Below, piece by piece: positions 20,905-31,200 of a DNA stretch of 64,000 nt. The notes beneath the pieces are model-generated. The model did not search any database. It had not been told where the DNA came from and saw nothing but the letters and a program-made list of their open reading frames with translations. Where the stretch lies: contig BGZK01000761.1 of NCBI GenBank assembly GCA_005406025.1, positions 62,001 through 126,000 on the forward strand. The letters are read 5' to 3'. The position numbers and the translations under genes were made by a program. Positions within the stretch are counted from its first letter, which is position 1, and every line of letters starts with the position of its first letter. The stretch comes from Eumeta japonica (taxonomy: Eukaryota; Arthropoda; Insecta; Lepidoptera; Psychidae).

Positions 20905-23900
20905 GTAGGTATATTTTATGTCGCGCTTTCGTTGTGTACGATTTTTCTCAGTGCGTTGTGTACCGACTCGGAAAAATGCCTTCGTCCGATTTCCGATTCC
21001 GGCCGAGTTGACAAGAAACCCTTGCGACTATTTAAAAAAAAAAAGTTTGCATAAAAGCTGCCGTAATATCGATGTGACATTGTATTCCGAAATAAGAGTT
21101 AAATTGCAGCAATGTATTTATAATATTATTTAATACAACATGTTTCAATGTTCGCACTTGTAATTTCTCGTCGAACAGTGGATAAATAATTTAGAAACTT
21201 GTAGAGATTTTTAAAATTCATTACCATAGTAGGTGTATCTTATTTACAAAATATTCAATGAATTCACCGTATAATGAGTTACTTAAAATAATGACAAATC
21301 TACCACTTATAAATTTTTAAAAATGTTGAACACTCATTTTATTTACATTAGGTCGATGCAATACTGCATCGCAAACAACGTAGATAAAAATTTTGGATAG
21401 TGTTTCATAATTATTAAGTGAAAATGTAACTTTCTATAGTTAACTAAAACATCCACAGAAAACAAATATTGAATGTTTATCTATGCATGACAACTTCGTT
21501 TTAAGTTTGTTTTGCAAAAAAATCAATATTAATCAAACATAACATTCAGTAGTTGTATGTACCTACTCCATAAACACTGTGTCGATGTTCTAAAATTAAG
21601 CTCGTAAACATGTGACTTGTATTTTCTGTTTACTATCAAAAAACAACACAACGGTATGGGATGTATTACTAAAGTATAAACTTTAGTAATACATCAGTTA
21701 TAAAACTGCATAATACAGTTATAAAACTGCAGTATATTTTCTTTTTCATTATTTATTATTATTTTTATAAACTCACGCCTATTTCCCAGAAGGGTAGGCA
21801 GAGAGACTAGAGATTTCCACATGGTTACGATCTGTGCATATCTCTTTTGCTTCAGACATCCGTGAATCTTTTCATGCTGAAGCTCGTCGGTTTCGGATGC
21901 TTATTGTTTGATCAATCTTTGATATGCCACCAATTTGATCTGCAAAGGATTTTCTAGGGTAGCTCTTGCCGACTTTACCTATATATTTTTCTTTTATATT
22001 TTCGTAACGTATTTCCGTCTACAATGTATTGAAAAGCTTTGGCAGTTAACATAACTGTTGGACGTTTTTGCAAAGTTTTATATTATTTATGATTCACGAT
22101 ATTGTGATGATATAATATCATTTAAATACATATATTTCGTATGCAAACGAAACGGCAAAAAATTGGATACCGAGCGGTGCAGTTTGTGCACGACGGCACG
22201 AAATAGATGATTATTAATTTTGTGAAAAAATGAATAATAAATAAGTAGGTATATATGAATTATGTGAATACATAAGTAGTAAATAAGTAGCTATATATTT
22301 TGTGACGGTCACGTATATTCGTCCAAACGGTAAGAGATTGCAGCTAATGCAAACATGAGTCAGCATACGTAATTATCTCGCTTTTGTGGTTTTTTGCATT
22401 AGGGCATTTTCGAAAATCCGATAAGCGCACAAATTGTTTAAAATCTAAAAGTGATATAGGAATAAAATTACTTAGAAGTAGTTGATTGTGTAGATTCTTG
22501 AGTTTAAGAACCATTTAAAATCATGACATCCTTTACAACCGTCATATGTCGGCCTGTTTTGGATGATATCAGTCGAACGGTTGCATAATAATGTTAAAAT
22601 AAACTTAATGTATTGACATTAATATGCATATACATCAAAATAAAAGTTTTCTTTCTTTCTATTAACCTTTAAATCATGAACTCAATTAGTAGGCTCATAG
22701 TATAAAAGAAAAAGAACCTTACATATTGTAACGTGCGACTGCGGTACCCTCCACTGCGTGTGGCGCGACACGCACTTTGCCGGCTTTTGAGTCATTTAGT
22801 GTTTCTAGGACAGCCCTACTTATTTATTTCATTATTCAATTTTTTTCGTAGGTATAGCTTGTGGTTGCTTAAGCAGAAGATAGTCACGTAAAAATAGAAA
22901 TATTGCGCATATCTATAGATTTGCTCAGAAAGTATCTGTCGTTTGGTCATGACCCCCCTCCCCTAGCGGATCTGCCACTGCCAAAGGGAAAAAAAATTAT
23001 TTTAGAAGAAAATATTTTGTTTTATATTTTAGCCGAGCCGGCCCGTTTTCATGAGGCAACGAAATCGGCAACAGCACAGTTCTACCACTTGCGGATTTTA
23101 TTTTTTAAATCATTGCTTATTTCACTTTTAAGGGTTGATTTACAGTCCTAGTGAACTTTGTACCGGAAGAGTTAAAATTTGTGTTAACGGATTATTTTAA
23201 AGTACTCTCCACTAGTGTTGTAGCTTATGAAATGCACCTACATGATATAGAGCACAATAGGACGAACTGGAGGGCTTGCCGGCCATCTTTAGTTAATGGC
23301 CACATATACGCTTATATTAAAAAAAAATAACAAAATAGATATTTCTAGACTTGAAAAACGCGTTCAAAAATAAATCGGTTTCTTTACCGTCTATCCCGCA
23401 AATTCACGAACGTTTTGAAAACAACATATTGGCGTGGTTTTCGCTTAAACATAGACCCATTCAAATTTCTGGTCGTGTGTTTCACTCGGAAATCGGCCAC
23501 CGAAACATACATATACTTATAGACTGAAGTTCTAGTTTGAACTTGCACGCGGTTTAAATGACTAATTGTCGGTCATCACGCATTCTTATACGAAATACGA
23601 CGACTGGCAAAGGGTAAAATACTCAAATTAACAATAATAATAATATATATATATTTCATCTTTGTAAGCATGCCGCTTATACGGAACACCAAGAGCCACC
23701 GTTCGAGATTGCTATTACGGTGAATATTGGAAATGCAAAGAATCAGGGAAACGGCGAACGTTGAAAAGGAAAGGGCGAAAAAGGTAAAAAATAGCAAAGC
23801 AAAAGAAAGTGTGACGAGGAAAGACAGATGTATAATTAAATGCAGTTTCTATCGTTATAGAAGTTTGTAGTGTTACAGAAGCGACGGCGACAAAAACATT

Positions 23901-24756
23901 GAGAGTGATAAATGTGTGAGATGGGGTCATATGAAATTTATCCCTTTCAGAATTTAAATTTACATCGCAGCTGATGTACTAAATCGTGAATGTGATTTTT
24001 CTTTTAATATTCATGAAATTATTTCGAAAGAGATCGCTATTCAGTAATTATTGATTTATGTGTTTGACAAGTTCACATTTTCGTTGTAATTTGTTATATT
24101 GTCTTACAAGTTTATAATTACTTTCATTACACAACGTAGTTCAATAGCAACATATTTAATTTGTCCTGATTATTAAAGGATACATATTATGATTTTGTTA
24201 CGTATTTTATAATTAATTTAGTCCAAACGACAAGTAGTATCATTCCTATGATTTTAAGATTTGCAATTCTTTAGCAAACTTAACGGCCGACAATAGGAAA
24301 GCCAGTGGCCGAAAACAAGACAAAGGTGACCGACAACCTAGACAAAGGTGGCTGACAACAGAAAAATTCTGCTTTTCTAGAAAGAAATATATTTTTGAAT
24401 TCTTCTATTACACATAATATTCAACAAGCTTTAAATAAAGAAAAAAAACAAGTTCAACTCTTTATCACAGTTATTAGATATAGTTTACTGATTTAAATAA
24501 ATTGAATATTTAATCGTAAAACTGTCGACATCCGTCAACTGGCCGACAAAAGTTTGTTTTACTCTATTTTTGAGTACGCTCAACAACTGTACACACAAGT
24601 GTATATTTCTCCCGAAACATCGGGCCGACGGAAGAGAAAACTCAGAATTGTCACGCGTCAGATGGCCTTCCGGCTCTCGATATTGGGGAGCTTTCATGCC
24701 AAAAGAATAATCTATATGTTTATAAAAATCATTCCGCTTGTCAATTAATCATATAC
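20905..24756 (+). other. Presumed intron of the plus-strand gene, left part
   Basis: Largely AT-rich and non-coding. At 21660-21695 there is a perfect 16-bp inverted repeat with a 4-nt loop, followed by two copies of CAGTTATAAAACTGCA (21695-21710 and 21716-21731). A lepidopteran dispersed-repeat fragment (ACTCACGCCTATTTCCCAGA at about 21770) occupies about 21740-21905. Imperfect duplicated GACAAAGGTGACCGACAAC units lie near 24322-24360. No coding exon is convincing. Confidence 0.45.
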
Positions 24757-25326
24757 ATGAATAAATTACCATTAGATCGGTTGAACTCAAGTTCGTGGGT
24801 TATGTTCGAATACCTAAAAGTTTTAGAAAATTTGAGCAATTTTGAATATGTGGCGCTGTTCATTATCACCATAAAATTAATTGGGTTTTTAAATTATGAG
24901 TGGCCATCAGTTGAACAAAATTATTGGGCAGAATTCGCGTATTTGATTGTAATCGAATACAGCGGGATCGCACAGAACGATTTTGTTGCTTATAAAAACA
25001 ATCATAGCCGAGCTCGGCCGGTTTCAGTGAAGGTACGCAATAAAAATACGAATAGGGTGCGAAAAGAGAAAAATAAATGCGTCAGGGGACACCCGGTAGA
25101 TGTGAAATATCAAAAATTATGTATAGAGTATTATTATTATAATTATTATGATCGGAATGAGATGAGGATGTCGGGAATTGCGAATGAAGCGAAGAAACTC
25201 GTGATTTACATTAATCACATTCAATATTACATTTCATCAGTATTGCCTCATGCCAACGCGTTATCCCATCTACCTGCGCACAGCGTTAGGCGCAGACGGC
25301 GTAGGCCAAAACCGAGCGTCTTCTGA
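24757..25326 (+). CDS. Open frame of 189 codons, unknown, weakly supported
   Basis: This is the longest plus-strand open frame outside the recognised elements (ATG 24757, stop 25324-25326). The predicted protein has an acidic and aromatic first half with a possible hydrophobic stretch (YVALFIITIKLIGFL, residues 31-45). A lysine/arginine-rich middle, a tyrosine run (residues 128-134) and an arginine-rich end (RRRRRRPK) follow. I recognise no domain. Length alone is modest evidence in AT-rich DNA, and the low-complexity Tyr and Arg runs argue for chance. It could equally be a chance frame in the presumed intron of the plus-strand gene. Confidence 0.2.
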   Translation: MNKLPLDRLNSSSWVMFEYLKVLENLSNFEYVALFIITIKLIGFLNYEWPSVEQNYWAEFAYLIVIEYSGIAQNDFVAYKNNHSRARPVSVKVRNKNTNRVRKEKNKCVRGHPVDVKYQKLCIEYYYYNYYDRNEMRMSGIANEAKKLVIYINHIQYYISSVLPHANALSHLPAHSVRRRRRRPKPSVF

Positions 25327-25379
25327 ATTTTGAGACGTCTCTGTTTTACCGCAGTCCACAGCGCCTGTAGATGTCTAAC

Positions 25380-25740
25380 ATCAAAACATCTACCGATCGA
25401 TCAGCATCGCCGACGATAACTAAACCGTTCCGATCGGCCGTCGCCCGACCGTCGACGTGCGTCGCGACCGCAATGCACCGGTCGCGTACGCTTATTTTCG
25501 TGCAGTGTACCGCCGCGGCGCCGTTCGCGTATTAATAGCGGCGCGTTGCCCGCAACGTGACCGGCCGGCGGCTGAGTCACGCGCGGGCGCGGCCGCGCGC
25601 CGCCCGCCGGTTGTGTAACCTTTCGTCGAAGGATATGCGCGCGCACGCCGAGAGCCTTCGACGTGTCTCGGACGAGGGTCGTTCTGCCCTTTTATCCGCT
25701 TCCTATCTCGGGATTCGCTCTTGGATGGATCCTATTCAAT
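25380..25740. promoter_or_regulatory. CpG-rich block inside the presumed intron, possible alternative promoter
   Basis: About 360 bp is the most GC- and CpG-rich non-coding sequence in the window (GGCCGCGCGCCGCCCGCCGG at about 25591). It includes a TGAGTCA AP-1-like site at about 25573. In an AT-rich insect genome such blocks often mark promoters or first exons. No in-frame exon with the phase needed by the 27831 exon was found here, so it is either a non-coding first exon or promoter, or unrelated to the gene. Confidence 0.35.
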
Positions 25741-25827
25741 AAATACTCCTTTGGTGTTTATCGTTTGTTAGACGCTTTGTTTTGGTTTCATACCAGATAA
25801 AGAATGGAAAACAATAAACATCAAAAA

Positions 25828-26295
25828 CTGGTCAAATTCGAGTCGGACTCGTACACGAAGGGTCCGTACCTCCGTACAATATTTTAAAAATAGTTTAGTA
25901 AAAAATAAGATACGTAGACTTTTTTGTACGTATAGCCATTATAAATATCGCGCAACAAAAGCTTAAAAAATCATGTCTTGTATGGGAACGTCCTTTAATA
26001 TTTTTAAATTAATTTTATTTTTGTTACTTATTGTAATAGTGACTATTACTGACTATAGCAATATATATTCTGTTAAGATTTCAAGTTCATGCCTGAGTTA
26101 AAATCGCTGAAAAATACTTTTCTTGTATGACGACGCCCTTTAATTTTTAACTTTTTTTTTTCGTAGTTGTAGTGACCACAGTAATACACAATCGGTGAAA
26201 ATTTCAAGTGTAGCTATTACGGCTCAAGAGATAGATCCCTGTGATAGACGGGCGGACAGATAGCGGAGTCTCAGTAATAGAGTCCGTAAAATTAA
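25828..26295 (+). repeat. Lepidopteran interspersed repeat, second copy
   Basis: It starts CTGGTCAAATTCGAGTCGGA, then CTCGTACACGAAGGGTCCGT. It ends with GATAGACGGGCGGACAGATA, then GCGGAGTCTCAGTAATAGAG and TCCGTAAAAT. Head and tail match the repeat at 6394-6719, with a longer and more diverged middle. Confidence 0.6.
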
Positions 26296-26398
26296 AGATT
26301 TTTCGATAACTATTCGATGTTGGGATGATGTTAAAAAGCGAAATGGTTCCTATGTTGGTTCACGAATTTAGTGCGATTGAAGTTTTAAGAAAAAAAAA

Positions 26399-26740
26399 CC
26401 GGCCAAGTGCGAGTTGAACTCGTGTGGAAAATTTCTATACCATAAATCATCTTAATTACACCAAGGACTTATTCCTTGGTGAAATTAAGCAACGCATTTT
26501 ACTTACACTTTTCTATTCTCGATTATTTTATTTTTACAGTGGGATTGCAAAGGTTTTAAGATTTTCATTTGAGTTTTTTTTTTTAATATTTTAATTGGCC
26601 CTCTAAAATCAGAAATCCTATATTTACTCTATAATAAATATATATTCGCGACTGGGTCACAGGGGGACAGACAGATAGCCATCAGAATGCTATCTATAAG
26701 GATTCTTACTTTTTGATCGGATGCATGGAACTAAAAAAAA
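26399..26740 (+). repeat. Lepidopteran interspersed repeat, third copy
   Basis: The head reads CCGGCCAAGTGCGAGTTGAA and the diverged tail reads CAGGGGGACAGACAGATAGC ... GGATTCTTACTTTTTGATCG. It is the same family as the copy about 100 bp upstream, in the same orientation. Confidence 0.55.
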
Positions 26741-26989
26741 TGTTTTTTTTAATATTCACGAGTAAGCTGCATGCATGGCTTCATTTTTGCGAGTCGATAC
26801 TTTTATATGAATCCAAATTTACAATCGACCAAAGATATGTTTGAGCTGTGACGGTAAACAAACGATAAAACTACAGACGGGCGATAACTGTCAGGCGCAT
26901 AGACGCGCCGCGAGTCAAGTACGGACTTTACGTACATAATTATTAGGTGCTTTTTGATAAAACTATATTTCATTTACTGCGATGGGTTC

Positions 26990-27330
26990 GAATGTTGAAA
27001 TAATGAAAGACAGCGACAGCGGATTGCGGGAAAAAGGGTTTGCCGTGATAATTGAACTGTATTCTGATGACTCATGGGTAATCGACCATGCAAGCCACCA
27101 GGGAGCAGGTGATCAACACCGCCCATGAACACTCGCAGCTCCAAAGGAATTACTAGTGCACTGTCAGCCTTTTGAGAAAGAATAGAATTTCTCAAAGGAG
27201 ATGGAGCAAACCACCGCAACTCTCACTCACTGGACGAAATACAACAGTGGAATTTGCTACGGTAACTTACCACCCAAATCAGCCCATTTCCGTGCTGCAG
27301 CCAAGTCGGCCACAGCATCGCCATGGCGAT
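26990..27330 (+). repeat. Interspersed repeat, copy 2 of a pair
   Basis: It shares ordered blocks with 14160-14485, including GATCAACACCGCCCATGAAC, ACTCGCAGCTCCAAAGGAAT, ACTCTCACTCACTGGACGAA, TTTCCGTGCTGCAGCCAAGT and CGGCCACAGCAT. Compared with copy 1 it has lost the CGTGATATCACACCG part. Confidence 0.55.
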
Positions 27331-27830
27331 ATTAACATATATTTGATATTACGTATTTATAATTAAAATATACTGAATAGACACATATTTTTTAAGCTAA
27401 TATCAATGAAATGAGGTATAGAAAAAATGGTCAAAACCTTGGCTGAATACGTAAATAATCTAACTACGTTGAAAGCACTTTAAGTAGAGAGCGATTAAAA
27501 ACTTGATAAAAATATATCGACTTCAACTCGTCATCAGGGTTAAGCGGTTCATAAAATGCCGCTAACTGTTATAGCAACTTTTTTTAAATACTTTAACCCG
27601 TGAGTAGTAGGTAGGTGGCGTAGAAAAGCGGCGGAGGGCGAGTGGCCACAGAGGGTGGCCAGGGTTTTCAAATCGGAGCCCGACGATTTCCATTTTCGAT
27701 CATGGACGTGTCGGTGAACGCGTTCCTTAACGTGAATCGAACGAAATTACTCGCACTGTACCATGGAGAGCACTTTAAATTAGTTGAAAAACACGTTAAA
27801 CACTTTATTGAAAACATGTTTTCTTTGCAG
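27331..27830 (+). other. Intron end of the plus-strand gene
   Basis: AT-rich until about 27600, then a GC-richer stretch at 27600-27740. An open frame at 27642-27842 crosses the acceptor in a different frame from the exon that follows. It includes an ATG at 27702 beginning MDVSVNAFLN and could belong to an alternative transcript, but no donor with a compatible phase was found. The intron ends with a pyrimidine-rich TTTTCTTTGCAG at 27819-27830. Confidence 0.45.
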
Positions 27831-28273
27831 GTTCGACCCTGACGAGGCAAAGGGAGGCGCGTCGTTTGATGCGCCTGCGCCGCGACACCTCCCCGCCGAT
27901 CGCGACGCGCACCGACAACAAACTGAATCCACAACAAATAGATCCCGCCGCACTGAACGCTTCAGGCGTTCAGTTCACATACCCTCAGATCCTCATAAAC
28001 CTCAACGACGCGGCTCACGCGGCAGCCCAGAAACGGGCGCTTCTAGAGCTGGCGTGGAGGACTGTCGCGCTCCTGCAGAGAAACAAACTCATCCAAGAGA
28101 AGATCATAGAGCTGCAGAAGGAAACGAACGAATACGTCGCTTCGGTGTTGCAGAACCCCGCAGAACTGAGCCTCCATTTGCAGAACATGGGTCAGTACGG
28201 CGCATCGGTCGCCAGGCCGGCCGCGGCGTCGCCGGACGACGGCAAGACCGAGGAGGCTGAAGTTGAAAATTGA
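27831..28273 (+). CDS. Last coding exon, unrecognised coiled-coil protein
   Basis: This exon starts after TTTTCTTTGCAG and is read in the frame STLTRQREARRLMRLRRD, with stop TGA at 28271-28273. About 147 residues are encoded. A basic, arginine-rich start (residues 1-16) is followed by a Pro/Thr/Asn segment. Next come QFTYPQILINLNDAAHAA and a long amphipathic leucine-rich segment (RALLELAWRTVALLQRNKLI, QEKIIELQKETNEYVASVLQ) that looks like a coiled coil. The end is acidic (DDGKTEEAEVEN). The even composition, GC-richer codons and natural stop show it is real coding sequence. I do not recognise the family. The basic-plus-coiled-coil layout might suggest a nuclear or cytoskeletal protein, but no function can be assigned. 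Confidence 0.6.
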
Positions 28274-31200
28274 GGGATGCGACATCTCACGTCGGTACCG
28301 AATAAGTTAACGTCAGATCGCATGTGATATGCGAAAAGTTCATCGAGCACGCGGCTAGCTATTGCTGAATGTTACATGTACAAAGTTCTCTAGAGTATTT
28401 GCACGTTTGAATCTATTTCATTGCGTATTTTTTGTCATAGTCATGTCGTAAAAGCCGGTCAAGTACGAGAAAAACTGGCCCGTATAGGGTTCCGAAACCG
28501 ACATGTTTTTTTTTTGCACAGCTTACCTTCTGTCTCACCTTTGGACAATTACGAATGATATTATTTAGTTTGGTTATGATAGAAGCATAATTTTTCGTAA
28601 TCTATAACACCTAAAATCTTCTTTATAATTATTTTATAAATATATATATGGTCGTCTTTTTTTCATGATTATAATAATATAAAAGAGGGGGTGGGGGGGA
28701 TTATTCTATTGTGGTATTTTTTTGCTGCATGGCTTAAAATTATATTAAGAATATATTAAAAGAAATTTTTCATTATAAAAGCGGTATTACCTAGTTAAAA
28801 TTGATATCAGGTCACGACAACGGTCAGTCGAGATTGTTCCATTTTAAGGTCTAATTCGTGTATAATTATATTTTTTATATCGTTGCATCCATGTTACAAG
28901 CAATATAAAATGGACTTTGGAGAGTGAAATAAAAACAACACATAAATCATACCATTGAATGCACGGTTAAAAAAAAAAACCTTTAATAAAATTCTTATTG
29001 ATTTTCCTCATGATTTATGGTATTTGAAATGGACAGTAAAATTTTAATGAGCCCTTGTTCCATAATAGATTGGGCGTTCTCCTAATATTCTTTAAAGGAG
29101 CAATTTCAATTGATATTACACCACTTGAAATTTAAATCTAAAAAGAAATCTGTGCTAAATAATTTATGCTAAATGTTTTTCAGTTCTACAAGTATACACT
29201 ACAAAATACATTAATTAATCTAAAAATGCACATTTCTACGGAATCGAATATTGTAAAAGTCGACTGCAATTAACAGACAAACACGTGTGCATAACTTTAT
29301 AGTTCCACTTTTTCCTTTGAGTTTACGGTGCGGAACCCTAAAGAGTCGTGAAATTTTGTGGGTCGATCCGAAAAGTTTCACTTTAGAGGAAGTATGTATT
29401 GTGCTTATGATGTTAAATTTCTATCTTTCAAGCTGAATCCTTTGACTTCATAAAAATTTCATATTTGTTTCTATTTGTAGTTAATTAACGTACATAATAT
29501 GAAAATATGGCATCTAGTTTATAAAGTTTGCTAATTTGTCAAAGAAAAGTAAAAATTACATTAGAAAAATTATTAAGATTTTCTTAATATTTACTTTAAG
29601 TAAAAACTAAAGAATATTTAGCAAAATTATTATATTTATGTTTTGGCATATCGTAGCATTTCAATGTAAATAGAAATTTTCTTTGCATTTACAGGGAAAC
29701 TAACTGAATATGTTGCCCCTGAAGCATTCATTTTGTAATTGTATTTATAAATATCTGAACTTCATACCTTATGGTTTTATCTCTCTCTCTTCAGTTTCGA
29801 AATAATAAATAATTGGTAAAGTAAAACAACTGTTTACATGTTCTTGTCTATAGTTCAGTAATTTCTTATGTTGTAAAAAGCTTTAAACATGTAAACTATT
29901 TGTGTCAGCAATAAGTAAAAAAAAAAAATGTAGTGTCTTATGCGGAAACGTTGTGGATATCCTTAAGCTTTTTTCATTTGACCAGTGAATCTTGAAACTG
30001 TGATGCTTTATAAGTGTGCAGGATGGCAACGATTTCTTAAATATCATTACTGACTGTTGACTGATCACTATTGACTGTATTAATCAGCATTGTCCCACTT
30101 TTGAGGGTGGATGTCATTTTTTTTTGCTAGATCATGTCTAACAATATCATTGGTATAAAGTACACATACAGTATGGAATGAACGTTATGGCCTTTTCAAA
30201 CTGATGTGATAATAAACTGTTTTTAAAAGCAATGACAAGGTTGTGTTTGGTATACTTAATGAATGCTAAGTACACCTATCTGTAAGTCATCAATTTTCCA
30301 AATATATGTACGTATACTCATAAACTGTATTATACAAAGCGCATCCATATAGTATGTATTGAATACGATAGTGGTCACACTGTGAATGGTCATATTAAAC
30401 ATTACGAAGATCATACATTGGAAGCGGGTTAACTGTGCTGTAGTGATGCGTGAGTAAATATTTGATTGTGCAATATGTATACAAGCACAAATTTGCATCC
30501 ACAGCCAATACCGTTGCATTTAGTGCCGACATATGTACGGCGAGGATACATATAATAAGTAACAAGATAGATAAAGTCTCTAATGATCTAATCGATCTAT
30601 ATTGCAGTCATAATACAGCGGAGGTATTTGACATTAATGAATGTTTGACGGTATGAATACCACGATTTTTTGGTCAAATGATTATATTAAATGACAAAAA
30701 AGGTTGTATATTTCTAGACTTTTAACGCTTAAGTACGTATATGTACAGCGAAGTTGCTAAGAGTTTCAATTAATATTGTGTTCTTTATAATATTAAAAAA
30801 AAAACAAAAAAAAAATACATAAAATACGATAGAGATTAAGTTAATACAAGTTTGCATTTTATTTCTAACTTAAATTTGTATTTTACGCAACTTTCACTTA
30901 AAATATTAATACTTATGGATTTCTCTTCTATTAATTTGCTACCAATATTATTTTGTAACAAGTAAATTATTGCTTAATTTGTTTAAAACTATTGAAAAAA
31001 TAGATCTTTATAACTTTTAATGTTTAAACTGTTTAGTTTAAACATCAAAAGTAACCTTTTATGGAAAACGCAATATTAAATTTTCATATTTGTATTGTAG
31101 TAGATAGATACCCTAGTTACATAGATGGATACGTTAAACGCAGACGTGTCTTTAATTTTCAATGTGGATGACATAATCGAAGTACATTTGCCATGTAGGT

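Noticed and set aside
27784..28260. 158-codon frame overlapping the coiled-coil exon in another frame
   Set aside because: Its composition (Arg, Pro, His, Ala rich, no hydrophobic pattern) is typical of an off-frame read of a GC-richer exon. The other frame has the leucine-rich coiled coil and a natural stop.
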